DNA of 64,000 nucleotides. It comes from Symbiodinium natans. Its lineage: Eukaryota; Sar; Dinophyceae; Suessiales; Symbiodiniaceae. The stretch spans positions 110,001-174,000 of the forward strand of contig CAJNDS010002813.1 in NCBI GenBank assembly GCA_905221605.1. The letters are read 5' to 3'. This document shows, one piece after another, positions 12,871 to 24,946 of this stretch; position 1 is the first letter of the stretch; every line of letters begins with the position of its first letter. The notes under the pieces are model-generated. The model was not told the DNA's origin. It saw only the letters and a list, made by a program, of their open reading frames with translations, and did no database searches. Made by a program: the position numbers and the translations under genes.

Positions 12871-13901
12871 AGGTCGCTGACGTGGTCAGCAGGTCCAATG
12901 GCCAGAGGAGGGGCTCTCTGGCCCACCTGCTTGTACTAAGTAAGTAGCTGAACTTGACCGTTGAGCATGCAAGCATGCCATTCTCAAGTGTCCACTCAAC
13001 TCAGGCCGGACCAATCTTGTTATGACTTCATATGACTTCCCCACCTTCAACCCTCCCTCCCTCCCTCAGAAGCACATGCAAGGAGCCCATGCAACTTGCG
13101 CGTGGCGATTTTTTAATCACATCGCCCGCAAGCTCGCGACTCGCCACGGACCTCAGCGTAAGATTCCGGCTTCCATGACTCTCAATGACGGGTCGCCTAG
13201 GACATTTTTCTGCTGTTTGAGTGAAGTTGATGATGCTTCCAAATTTTTGTTGTCCTGGCCGAATTCCTCTTAGAGGATTCTGCCATGTGCGAGCGGCCAG
13301 GGAGCCCTGCACTTCTTAAATCTGCGTGCAACGTCGAGAGTGAAACCGTGGAACCCCTACTACATGATTTCTACTGAGGAGTCACCCAGAGACGGGACGT
13401 GCATCAGATTGTTGGTTCAGAAAGGTTTGCGGCAAGTGGCCGCCATTGATTTCCCACGAAATTTGTCGTGCAATGTGGCTGGAAGACCGGCGAAAGCACT
13501 TGTGTGAGTGCGTATTGTAGGAAGACCTGACATCTCTGAAGCAAGAGGTTGGATCAAGAGGCCTCCCACTGCCGTGACGGTGCTCGTTGCGCAGTGTGGG
13601 TCACCTGTATATAATACCACATCACTCACAATCGTCAGTGCATCCGTTCAGGTTCCGGTCCAACAACTCTATCCCAAATGTCATAGATGCGGATGAACCT
13701 GACGAGAACAACGCAAACCCCACCTGGCTCACAAACAGCCAAAACCTGTGTGCTCTGAGATCGATGAAAAGGGAGGCTGTGACCCTGAGACCGTGGCAGT
13801 GCTGGCACAGCTTCTTCGTCCCAGAAAGCTGCAAAAAGAAATGCTCAGGCGTCACACCGGTGTGGAAGACGGCCGCCAAAAAAGAGGCCTGCGCATAAAA
13901 C

Positions 13902-13985
13902 CCAACAAAAACCCAACAAAAACCCTATAAACCCTATAAAACCCAACAAAAACCCTATAAAAACCCTGTAAAAACCCTATAAAAC
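13902..13985. repeat. degenerate CCCTAAA-type array
   Basis: Units alternate between AACCCAACAAA, AACCCTATAAA and AACCCTGTAAA. They look like a diverged telomere-type repeat in which heptamers have drifted to 10-11 bp units. Confidence 0.7.
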
Positions 13986-15041
13986 TAGTCCAACAATGAT
14001 CTGCCAGCAGAGCAGTTTCCGAGCTCGGCTGCCCTTAGAGGCCGTGAGCGACCCCTCGCCGCAGCGCGCACCCCTCCGCGACTTCTCCGCTCCGGCCCTA
14101 GCATCAGAAGAGAAGGCACTGGGGTTTTTAGGGTTTAGGGTTTAGGGTTTAGGGTTTAGGGTTTAGGGTTTGGGTTCATAACTCCCCTGTCTACCCTGAG
14201 CCCATGACCCTCTCCTGTAAGCATCCGTACATCCTGGAACCTCTTAAGTTGTGAACCTGTGCAGCGTGGCAGATGCAGAAGTCGAAGACTAGAAGTGAAC
14301 TCGCCGGGTCTCCAGGCTCAGGCTCCTTCGCAAAACTTTTAGGGAGTGGCTTGTTCTGCTACTAGAGTTCGAGTTCAAGACTCTGGAAAGGAGCTGGCAA
14401 GGCCCTGGGACGCGTTAATTCGGCAACCCTGGTGTTGGCAGGGAGCCAGTAGCGAACTTTTCCTGGGTAGTCCAGCATGTATGGGGACCTTGGAACTGCA
14501 ACTGAGACCCAACCTGACCCACCCCCGAAGAAACCAACAACCACGGCAATGACGCGCTCTCCACCGTAGACAGTTGCGCGCGGAACCGACCGGACCATGG
14601 CCGCACCGACCGTGGCGCACGCGCCCACGTACTCGTACCCTCATGGACACACAGAGTGCGGGGAAAGCCTGAGGGCAAACGAGCCGCGAAAGCAAAGAAC
14701 TTGTACTAATCGCACGCGTAGGTTAAATAAGCACTAAAGACAAAACGCGAGGCTTTACGCGAACCTTGTGCAACATCATGACTATCATGAGCAGACTGTA
14801 ATCTATGGGGGTTTCGAAAATCAGGGGTACCTTCTTGGGGTTCATCTTCTTAGGGGATCCTACTCTAGGGCTCCCCATATTTTCGTAAAATCGGTTCAGC
14901 CCACAACCCTAAACCCTAAACCCCAAGCCCACAACCCTGAAGTTGTCAGGTGTCCATGCCGCGCCTCTCGCTGCCGGACAGGGATGTTTCCCTGCTCTTG
15001 AGCTGCTTTCATCCCCCCACAACCCCCCTCCCCCCCCCCTG

Positions 15042-15164
15042 GGTTTAGGGTTTTTAGGGTTTAGGGTTTAGGGTTTAGGGTTTAGGGTAGGGTTTAGGGT
15101 TTAGGGTTTAGGGTTTAGGGTTTAGGGTTTAGGGTTTAGGGTTTAGGGTTTAGGGTTTAGGGCC
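15042..15164 (+). repeat. long interstitial TTTAGGG array
   Basis: About 17 heptamers, nearly perfect, with one TTTTTAGGG and one TAGGG variant. It is followed by a C-rich segment (GACACCCCCCTCT-type units, then poly-C at 15204-15218). Confidence 0.95.
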
Positions 15165-15518
15165 CCCTCTGACACCCCCCTCTGACATGCCCCCTCTGAC
15201 AACCCCCCCCCCCCCCCACCCTCCCCTTTTTGCCCGTTGTGAGGACATAGATGTGGGCCAATTGCCGCAGCAGGTCAAGGTGCCATGTGCCGTGTTGCCG
15301 CCTTCTTGAGTCTCTGAGCTCACTTTAGGCTCTTGGCAGGCTGCCCTTGATTTCCTGGTGCTTCTGAATCCATGCGACGCTTGCGCCTCGAAGTTTTTTG
15401 GCACTTGGCGACAGCTATCCGGAGTGAGCAGCTGAGATTGTGAACGATGCCATGGCTGCTCAGCAGCCCACCTTGCTGCCTCCACAACTGGAGGCAGTCC
15501 TCGTGCCGAAAGAGCGAG

Positions 15519-15531
15519 GTGTCTCTCTCTC

Positions 15532-15591
<60 letters not shown>
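15519..15591. repeat. CT microsatellite
   Basis: About 36 CT dinucleotides with one CTCGCT interruption. The open frames through it (Ser-Leu on +, Arg-Glu on -) are composition artefacts. Confidence 0.95.
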
Positions 15592-15592
<1 letters not shown>

Positions 15593-16825
15593 CTCACTCA
15601 CGGCGGCTACTGCAGCACGCACAAGCTTGCGTGTAAGAGCATCATGCCTTCAAGAGGAATATTGCTGCAGAAAGACGAGGCTCATTATGCGAATGCAAAG
15701 GCTTTAGGCCAGAATGCGATTTACTAAGACATGCTAGACCTGGCTTTTGTTACGACAACAGCCACTCCGAGCCATTCCCCAATTCTACGGGTAAACCAAC
15801 GTAAGGCCATGACGCGAGGTGCAAGAGGACCTAGGTGGGAGCACGATGTAACGTACAGCTAAGATGCACGGGGCCTAGGCCAGAACGCGGTGTTATGCCG
15901 TGCAGCGCAAAAAATTTGGTTTCTGCAATGAAACGAGCCTCTCCGAGCCACTCCCTCCGAGCCGCTCCCCAATTCTACGAGGCCCGCACCTAGGCGAGAG
16001 AGAAAGAGAGCGCGATTTATCGCCAGAACGCGGGTTGCGCCCCACACAAAAAAGCACAGCAGGGGAGCCACAGCTTTAAAAAGTTAACCCTCCGCCAGCC
16101 TCGTGCCTCTTGACCAATAGAGGCGGCCTTCTTCGCCAGTTCGCACGCAAGCCTCATCTTCGCCAGAGAACTGAGACCTCCCGTCCAGAGCTGCCTTCAC
16201 CGAGCACCACAGGTCACCGGAGTGCACTCCTGCAAAACACTGGCGCAATTCACTTTCTTAGATTCTTAAAGCACTTCCCGATTCCTTGCCAGGTCAGGGG
16301 CGAGGTATATTTTTCGTGGTTGTGGCAGCTTTGCTCTGCTATGCAGACATGTTACCCAACTCGTATATGTACATTGGTTGGGAATCTTCACCTCGAACAG
16401 GTCCTGAACAAAGTGGCCTGAACAGGCCCTCTGCCTCTGAAACACAAGACAGGGAAGGAACGAAACAGGGACCTTTTTCGGTGCCACCGGCACATCACAG
16501 CCCGGCGATGTCTAGCTCTCAGTTCTTCGCTCCGTGTCGAGGCCCACCGCGGAAGGCGGACGCTGGTTTTAGACTTGGACGCATCCTGGCCAAGTCATAG
16601 AGGCCCTATTAGCCTCTGTAAAAGCCCCCCCCATAAGCCAACAGAGGCCCCTTTAGCCCCATATGGCACCCTTGGACGTCAGAAGATGGAAAGCCAAGGA
16701 GACACTGGTTCACTGCCACTGTCAAGCAGTTCCAAACTTAGGGCCGCCGTCTCAGAGCTGCCTTGGCGGGGCTCAGCCTCAAGCCTTTAAAAGGGGCATC
16801 AGAGGTTGAAGAAGGGGCAGAGGCC

Positions 16826-17127
16826 CTAAACCCTAAACCCTAAACCCTAAACCCGAAACCCTAAACCCTAAACCTTAAACCAGAGTGTCCGAGAGGTCAG
16901 CTAAGCGGGTGGCAAAAAAAAACCCTAAACCCTAAACCCTGTTGTAGGTGTTCTGTCGCCCAGGGCTGCCGACCTGGATCTGGAGCTCGAGTCTGGGGAT
17001 CCTAAGGCGCAGTTGTCTTGCCAAGGCTTTATGGGGTTTAGGGTTTAGGGTTTAGGGTTGAGGGCTCAGGGTTTAGGGTTCCTGGCGTGACTTTGCAAGC
17101 CAGTTGCAAAAGGGTTTAGGGTTTAGG
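16826..17127. repeat. cluster of telomere-type arrays in both orientations
   Basis: CCCTAAA heptamers occur at 16826-16880 and 16920-16940, then TTTAGGG heptamers at 17034-17082 and 17113-17127. Opposite orientations therefore lie within 300 bp, which argues for several insertions rather than one decayed telomere. Confidence 0.9.
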
Positions 17128-17915
17128 CGGAGCCAGCCTGTTGCAAAAGGGGGTAGGCTCCGGGAAAGGATAGGGACCATCATGGGACCACTTAGGGAAA
17201 CGTAATGTGACTGAGATAGACTTGGGAACTGGGGAGACGTCTGTGTGAAGCTTGCAAGTGTAGTAGCGTGCATTGAAGAGTGCTAAGCGCCCGCGAGGTC
17301 GTGATGAAGGCGAAGGTCTACGTTTTCACCTCAGACGCAATGTAGCACTCGCTGAAAGCACCTGGAGTCGATACACGCCCGAGTCATGTTGGGGATGGCA
17401 TGCAGCCCGGTATTGATCACAAGAACACAATCATGCGAAGCAGACAAAGCAAGAACGCCGGAATCATTGGGATGAGAATTCAAAGCCAGTCAGAAAACAC
17501 GGGCCATCACGAACATCTGCCGTGCTGTGGCTCATTGTGGCCCAGGTAAGGCCTTCCGCCCGTCGCCTGCTGCTGTTGGCAGCAGAGATGTTCGAAGCCA
17601 GGGCCACGGCTCACTTGTGTGTCGAGCTCGGCCACAGATGGCATCAGATGGCCTTAGTACCTCCGCACTTCTTTTTGTGAGACCATGCTGCTGCCCTACG
17701 GTATTGGGCACTCGACACGGCTGAAGGGTGCTTCATGGTGCTCCTGCGTGCCAGCACATGTTTTTGGGCTCCGACCGGCGAAAAGCGAGGTGCAGGTTTG
17801 GGATTGAGCAAGAACTTCCCCTGATATCCGTTAATCAGCCCGCCCCGGCTCTGACCCAATAGTTGTGGGTGCGATGCGGCCATGACGTCCCATGGACGTC
17901 AACTTGTAGGTCTGC

Positions 17916-19400
17916 ATGCACGAGGGTGTCTACGACTTCGAAGAACTCTTGCAGCTGCCGGTGGGCCAAGCCAGCCACGTACCAGAGTTCCTGGGCCCCG
18001 TGGAGGTGACAACCGTAGCTGGGAAAGGCCGGGGCTTGGTAGTCACTCGGGATGTTTCGGCCGGGGAGCTCCTCTTCGCAAACCGGGCTTTCGCTGTCGC
18101 CAAGCCCTCGCAGCTCCTGGAGGCTACGGTGCGTAAGCTGGAGTGCCCGAGCCGCTGCTCCGAGGAGGAGTTTCGAAGCTTCTTCCTCCTTTGCAGCAGC
18201 AGCCAAGGCCCTGTGCCCGAGCTGCCGCAGCTGACGTGCCGCGCCCGCGATCAGCCCGAAGGGCCCCAGTCCCAGGGGTCTCCAGTGTCCCAAGTGTCCC
18301 AAGGCCCACTTCGGCCGGTGAACCGTAGCCTGGTCAAGGCCATCCTGGCTGCGAACGCCCACGAGCTTGACACATCGGATGTTGCAGGGTTGCAGTCGGC
18401 GCCCTCAGAAGTCTCCTCACTTTTCTTGACGGCCTCCTTGGTGAACCACTCCTGTAGGCCAAGCGCCGCGCGCGTCTTTCTTGGCGACATGATGTTTGTC
18501 CGCGCCGCCCGGGACCTCCGAAGAGGAGAGGAGATTACCGACGGCTACATCTCGGTGCTGCAGCCCGTCATGGAGCGCCGCGCGGACATCCGGAAGAGGT
18601 ACGGCTTTGACTTGAACGAGGACCGTGGGCTGGTCGAGGCCGCCTTGCTCCCTGAAGCCGAGGCGGGGAGTGATATAGGGGACCACTTTTTATAATTACG
18701 GAAGTTCAGCATAGGCATATAGGCCCTCTCTCAGCTTCAAGGGGTTGTGTTCGCCAATTGCAAAGAAGCCATAGAACATCTTAGAACGAGCGACAAGGGT
18801 CGCCCCTGCCAAGATGTGCTGATGCACGGCACTTGTACAGCAGATGGCTCCTGACGATTCGCGTCCACGCTTAGATGCGCTCCAGGTGCTGGCGGTGCTG
18901 CGGCGGATGGATGAGGCAGCATCCCTGGAAGACTTCCAGGCTATCTTCGAGGACATTACGACCTTGGTCCAGAGGGGTATGCTGCGGCTGGTGGGGCCGA
19001 GCGAGCCGAGCTGCTCTGCAAAGGTGCAGGGTGCCGCTCAGCGCCTGGGCCTGGGATTGGAGCGCGTGCTGCTCGCGGGCGCCGGTGCGGTGCCCGTGCT
19101 CGCGGCCACTGCGGCCATCTTGGACGCGGACAAGGCGGACAAGGAGGCCGCGCGAGCATATTGCCGCTGCTGCTGGATCATGGAGGAGCTGGCTCCGCAC
19201 AACGCGTACCATGCAAAGTGGGCATTGGAGGCGCTGCTCTGTGCCAGCCGTGCGAGCCTGCCTTTGGAGGACTACGTGGCCTATGCCCGCAAGGTGCTCA
19301 CGTATCACATTGGACCCGGGACCCTGGAGACGGTGTTGCGATGCCAGCTTGGCAAGAAGCGAAGCGGCGCCTTGCTGGACAGTTCTCATGTGACTCATGG
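17916..19400 (+). CDS. SET-domain protein, SMYD-like lysine methyltransferase
   Basis: Exon 1 (open 17916-18695, 259 codons) begins the SET fold with GKGRGLVVTRDVSAGELLF at about residues 36-54. It carries the hallmark LVNHSC motif (N177, H178, S179, C180), then GDMMFVRAARDLRRGEEIT and Tyr211. These are the AdoMet-binding and catalytic elements of SET lysine methyltransferases. A long insert separates the two SET halves, and no MYND cysteines are visible. After an intron, a second frame starts at 18841 (acceptor ...cttgtacag) and gives a helical C-terminal region with PHNAYHAKWALEALL and ARKVLTYHIGPGTLETVL. These resemble the TPR-like C-terminal helices of SMYD proteins, so I join both as one gene; the donor of exon 1 is not resolved. 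The substrate is unknown. The true 5' exon may lie upstream of 17916. Confidence 0.75.
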
Positions 19401-19879
19401 GGAACTAAGGATGTGGCCTCCGGGCGAAGTAGGCATCACGCACCAGCGCCGCCAAACAAGCAACGGGGACGGGGAAGCCTTGGACCTGCAGCTGCATTTG
19501 GACGAAGCTGCTCCGCCCAACGAGGTCGAGATATCAGCGAATCAGATGCTGCTGTACGTGCGTGTGCGGCAGAAGCGCGTCTACCTCGCACTTCCCGGAA
19601 GCGTGGTGCATGGAGCGCAGGGTCGGCCTGTTCGACTCTCAAAGCAGGGGCGAAGGATTCAGGCCTCGTTTCACTTGCAGCCTGCGTTGTCGTTGACACA
19701 GAGAGACAGTTCAGTGATTTCAGGGGTGCGATGGCATTTGTTATCTTTCGTTGACCTGCTTTTGCCACGGTTTCGTATTTTCTCAAAGAAGGGTTATGGA
19801 AGGAATGAGCGATGGAGCCGTTCGTATCTCTCACTACGGGTAGCTGGCAGCTGTATTGGCTCGCAGAGCTAGCGCTGGG

Positions 19880-22800
19880 ACCGCTGGCAGCAGGCACGGG
19901 AGCGGGACCACTTTTCTTGCTGGGCGGTGTTCTTGCTAAGCATAGCCCGTTGTGCAGCTTTTCTGCGTGTTGCTTTTGCTGCCCTCCTGTTGCTTTTGCT
20001 GCCCTGCCGGACTGTCTGTGAGGCCCTGCTCAGCGCAGCGGCCCTGTGCTGCAGTCCTTGCCATGGCTTTTGGGCTGCACACCTAAGTAGGGTGGTCTTC
20101 CGGACTTACTAGCTTCGGATCTTGCCTTAGCCTGGGAGGGCTACTACGTTTGGCTTCTGAATCCCACTTCCTGAAGCTACAGGATCCAATTCTGGCACAG
20201 CATCGCTGGTCGAGTACACTTGCGACACTCTATGCAATCTCTTCGAACATCAAGGAGGAGAGGTTTGCGTTTATACAGTAATGCAGCAAAGTAGGCCAGA
20301 AGTGTGCTGTCTAAACGCTTTTTATGCCTGAAGGGGGCCCAAGGGGGTGTTAAAACTTTGAAACGGTTTGAAAGCTTGAAGCGTTTCAATAAGTCTCAAA
20401 TGTTTTCAATGTTTCAGCACAAGGGGGGAGGCGTCAACAATACATAGGGACATAGTACACACGCACGCACACATAACATAATATGTATATATATACACAT
20501 AGCAAGAGGCACATTGTGCATAGATGAGAACATGTACGTTTATAGCTTTTTTTTAAAGCATATTTACCAGGTCCCCCCCCCCCCCCCCCCCCCTGACCCT
20601 CCCAGAGTTTGTTGCACACTACTTCTGGGTGCCAGGCCTACGTGGGCCTGTCCCTGATATACACTCCAAGTCCATGGAAACGACACAGCCGCAATTTATA
20701 GTTGGCGCTTCGTAGGAATTATCTCAGCTCCTCAGCCTAGCGGCCCTTCACAGCAGGATAAACGCCCCAAACCCTAAACCCTAAACCCTAAGCCCTACAG
20801 GGACCACAGGAGAAGGCTAAGCCGAGCCTCGTTCCAGGTCGTACAGAGGCTTTGGAACTTTGTGAAGCGCCACAGGACTGGTTGTGACTGCGCAAACATC
20901 GGGGCGCCAGCTTCAAGGGTGCTGTGACTGCTGTCAGGAAGAAGTTTATTGCGAGTGGCATCATCATGGGCGGAGTGTACTATGCTCTTCGCGCCCTTGG
21001 CTCAGTACCACTCGCATCTGACCCGTGACACACAAACATGCTTGAAGCCAAGGTGTACCTGCCAAGGGTGCAGCAGCGCCTTCTCGAGGGGTTGCTGAAA
21101 GAACTGGCCGAAGGTGGGACGGAATTTTGGTCTTGCCGCTCCGGCCTAGCGGCCTAGCATTAGATGAGAACATGGTTCTTTCGGTTGTGTTTAGTTGACG
21201 GAAGTTGGCGGCTGAATCTGCATGTTGACTTGGCGTCCGCTTTCGGTTTGACCGGGGGATTGTAAAGAGCATCCGTCCCCGTATCCCGAGAAGTCAGAAG
21301 GTGAGGGAAAGATCCGGTGGTCTTGCCAGGTGCTTCTTCGTCCGACAGTCAGGCTGGCACATCTCCTGTACCGCAAAACACGAAGTCGAAAAAGGCTGAA
21401 AGCGCAGCCCCGAAGCCCTAACGAGGTGAGTCGGGCTGAATGCTTGGCTCCCTGCATGTCCTGGTGTTGTGTGACTTCTGTTCCGTTACTTGGTCAAAAG
21501 CAGTGTCATGCCGCTGAGAGCGTTTTCACAGGCCGAGCAGCAACAGGCTCGAGTACGATTTCAAAAGCACCAGCAGGTCTCCGATGACTATGCGCCCAGC
21601 ACTCACGGCACTCACAGCACTCACAGCACTCAGCTTATTGAGAGAACCGACGGGCTAATGATCCCAGGCGCAAGGGTCTGCGAGCCTACTTGCCCCGGCA
21701 TGCCGGTCGGCCTCCCAGGATCAGACGTCCCTGGAAAGCTGTGGAACTCCTGTGCTTTGCCGGGAAAAACCGTTGAGGCTGCTTCAAGGTGGAGGCGTGC
21801 CAGGCCAAGGCCTGGACAGCTGAAGAGATGCGCCGTCCCACCACCGGAGTCGATGTGCAAGTTCTGTGCAAGGGGTTTGCGGCTTACCACTTGAGCCCCG
21901 CAGCGAGACCTCCTAAGTATGACCTTCCCCCCCCCCCCCCCCCCGGCGTTTTAGAAAAATATCTGCCACCCATCTGAAAAAAAGGTCAACAGAAGGTGCC
22001 TTGGCAGGTCAAAGCGGCAGCAGACAAAGAGGCCAAGTTGGCAGCATTCAAGGACCTGCAGGTGGGGGGGTCAAGAGGAAAAACAGAGGCCTTAGGCTTA
22101 TACCTGGTTTAGGGTTTAGGGTTCAGGGTGATCTCACGGGGATTCATGGTAATGTATGGTTGCGGGCTGTTGAAGGTGGAGTGCCTATCTCTAGTTGCCT
22201 CCGCCGTCTACTCGCTGCACGCCTGGCTCTCAGCTCCCGGGCGGAGTAGACGGATGGCATTCGAGGGCGTTTAACGGGGGACATCAACATTCCGGCAGCA
22301 CAAATTTCAAACCAGTGGCCCCTGCTCAGGTCATACTGCTTCTTCACCGCGTCCAGTTCAATCTGGCAGGCCGAGAGGCGCAGATTCACGAACGTTATGT
22401 GCAGGTTCATCTGGCAAAGTAGCAAAGAGAGGTTCGTGTGCTGTAAACGTCTTCCTGGGATCTTCCTGTGTGGTTTCATGTGGTTTCACAACAGGATTCG
22501 TATCAATGTGCTTTTCTGGCGCTACCAGATTTGCCACTTGCAAAGGTGGCAGCGCAGCCACAAGATGGCAGGAAGCCAAGACTTAAGGGGTCACCCACGT
22601 TTCTGCCAGTTATGCCCAAGCAACACGATGTTAGGACTTCTAAATGCTAGAGCGTGGAAATACCGACATCACAAGTCGGACCTCCTTGCTTTGTGTGCTG
22701 AAGTTCCAAGGCCGGACAGGAGCAGTGCAGGATTCCAAGGCGCTGCTCAGCAGTTGACGTCGTGCGAACTCTCCGTTATCGTTCAGACAAGGTCACATCG

Positions 22801-23567
22801 GGGATCATGGGGGCTTACGAAAGTAAGGGAGCCCGAATATAGACCCCCAAATAGTAGGATTCCTTTATAGTAAGGACCCCAATAACATGCCCCTTATTTC
22901 GGAGCCCCCCACGTGCATGAATCTTCTGTGTAGCAGCTCCTCCGCATGACGCAGTAGTTTCGCCGTCACTTGTTACAGTATGTGGCCGCAGGCCAACGGC
23001 GAGGAAGCGTCATCTTCCATGCAGGAGCGCGTGGCTAAGACACAGCACGAGCGTCTTGTGCGAACGTGGCAGAGGTGTGAAAATATTGCGTTTAAAAGAG
23101 GCATGTCGGGTATGCAGCTCTTGTAGGGAAGAGACGTTCTGATTTTCTCTCTTTCCTGTGGACCGAGCCTTGCAAAGGGGCTTTTAGTGTCATATCCGTT
23201 TCAGTTTCAGTCAGCTGGGCTTCGGACTTTCGAAGAGTCCGAACAACTGCCAGCTGTTGTCAACGGTGTGTCGTGAAACTTTTCAGCAGACTTTAAAACC
23301 CAAACCCGACGCCTGAGGTTGATCGACTCCACCGAGTACTTCCTAGAAAAGGGCCCAGGTATGATGTCCGCAGCTGCGCGGAAAGCCGTGCAGGCCGCAC
23401 GCGCTCTTCTCCCTTTTCTTGTTTCTGGGTCTTGCTCTAGTGGAGCATGTGCAGGCCAGGCGGCCAGCCCTTGTCCCTCACTTGCTTGATTTTGGAAGCT
23501 TTGAGTGCGAATCTGGCCCGAGCCGCGGCATGGGGAGCTTCTGCACCCTCGTGAAAGGACGCGATAG
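19880..23567. other. no recognised gene
   Basis: The stretch holds a poly-C run (20573-20593), an AT-rich patch (20480-20495), CCCTAAA units (20768-20797), a short TTTAGGG patch (22108-22128) and another poly-C run (21930-21944). A + frame near 21510-21600 and a minus-strand frame at 22144-22479 have mixed, protein-like composition but no motif I recognise. Confidence 0.4.
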
Positions 23568-23737
23568 CAGCTGGACCGCTTCTACCAGACACATCTGTCT
23601 GCCCACTCAGCGTTGAAGGCTGGCCTGGCAGCAAAGCAGAAGCGCCTGCGCCACCAGGTCAACTCGGAGAGCTTGTCAGCCTTCTTCAAACAAGTTTTTG
23701 ACAAGATGGAGCAGGAGCACATGCCAGAGAGTGTGCG
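23568..23737 (+). CDS. isolated exon, helical, unknown protein
   Basis: The acceptor is ...gcgatag and the donor is gtgagt at 23738. Between them a clean frame encodes a charged helical segment beginning QLDRFYQTHLSAHSALKAGL and including SLSAFFKQVFDKMEQEHMPE. Clear splice signals at both ends and amphipathic composition support a real exon. I do not recognise the family or its neighbours. Confidence 0.5.
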
Positions 23738-24836
23738 GTGAGTTAGTGTGTGCGTGTGTGTGTGTGTGTGTGTGCAGTGCGCGCAGAGATTTTGCAGAGG
23801 ATGTGTGGGGAGGTTCCAAGGCTGGGCACGCAGTGTACTCCAGCAAGCCCTTGCGTTGTTTTCTTCTTGCCCCAACAAGCTCAACTCCCCTTCTTTTACG
23901 GGAAGGACCATGGTCGACTCCACGATTCGGGGGTATAGGGCTCGGGACCACCCCAGGGCTCCGCGCTGCTGCCGCCGGAGGGGGCTGCCAACGTGCAGAG
24001 AGTGCAGGCCAAGGGGCGTAGCCACGTCAGTCCCGGGTAATTTTATAATTCAGACAGCCACTGGCATCCTGCGCAGCTGCGCAGCGCACGTTTGCGCAAG
24101 CCTTGAGTGTCTTCATGCAGCGTGCGCTTGAGCCAAACCTTGTGCGGGCCTCGGGGTCAAGCCGGATCCAGCTGATCGAAGCAGGCGAGGCGTAGACAAG
24201 GCTACACAATATCTTCAGTTCCCAGGGGCAACAGGGGACCTGATGCATGCAGACACAGTGCGCCCCCTTAGCCCTGCCGGCCCCGAGAGCATGCTAGTGC
24301 CACGGACCCCGCTTCCTCTGCACAGCGGCCATGACTTCAGAGCTTCTCGGCACCCTGGGATCACGACGATCCACAGTTGATCGGCCTGGGCCCAAGATGT
24401 ATGAGGACTGTCGGGACTGGGCGGTGGGCAGCTGCGCCAGTTAGACACAGCCTCACGAGACCTCGCCTTAAGCGGGGTCGCAAGAGGGAGGGTCCCCCAG
24501 ACGACGCGCTAGACATCCCCGACTCTCGCCGAAAGCCGACAGGTGCGGTCAGACCTGGGAGTCTCAGCCCAAGGAGTCCGAAGCTGATGTGGCTCAGCTG
24601 GAAGAGTCGAAGAGGGGAGGCTGAGCCAGGCACAGAGGAGCTCATGTTTCGCGGTGTTCAAGACTTCGGAGGGGCGGACCTTTTATTCGGATTTGGGTTC
24701 CTCGGCTGTGAGGCCGTCTACCTCCCAGGCGTCAAGTTCGGCGGCGCCCCCAGTGTTGCAGACTGGCTGAGGCCCGGGGGTGCGGAGTGCAAAATCTTAG
24801 GAGTTTCTGGCTTCTGGGAGCCTGAACAGGCGAAAG

Positions 24837-24946
24837 GCCGAAGAGATGCCCGAAGAGGACCTAGCTAGGGACGAGCTGGGGGCTCGGATGGCCTTTTGCA
24901 ACCATTTGCTCTGCGGTCTGCGCATGACGGCTCAGGACTCGGGTTT
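24837..24946 (+). CDS. isolated exon, unknown protein
   Basis: After an acceptor ending ...cgaaag, the frame reads AEEMPEEDLARDELGARMAF and then CNHLLCGLRMTAQDSG, with a possible GT donor (gtaaca) just before a TAA. The acidic, helical composition differs from the surrounding noise. It may belong to the same gene as the exon at 23568 and as a Leu/Arg-rich frame near 25165-25260 (SLRLLDALRKALDVRGGG). Confidence 0.35.

Larger units (their letters stand above)
12871..17915. other. gene-free stretch rich in telomere-type repeats
   Basis: I see no convincing exon. The stretch holds degenerate AACCCTATAAA units (13902-13985), TTTAGGG or CCCTAAA arrays at 14128-14171, 14909-14925, 15042-15164, 16826-16880, 16920-16940, 17034-17082 and 17113-17127, and a CT microsatellite at 15519-15591. 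Near 16557 a short + frame reads RTLVLDLDAS, which recalls the DxDxT motif of FCP1-type phosphatases but lacks the Thr and stands alone. Confidence 0.5.

Noticed and set aside
15042-15164. A true chromosome end
   Set aside because: Arrays occur at many internal sites in both orientations with genes on both sides, so they are interstitial repeats.
16557-16620. RTLVLDLDAS as first exon of the FCP1-type phosphatase
   Set aside because: 15 kb upstream with the SET, IRG and other genes in between, and the DxDxT Thr is missing; probably chance or an unrelated fragment.
22144-22479. Minus-strand gene of 111 codons
   Set aside because: Composition is protein-like, but there is no motif or splice support and all supported genes are on the other strand; left unannotated as a gene.
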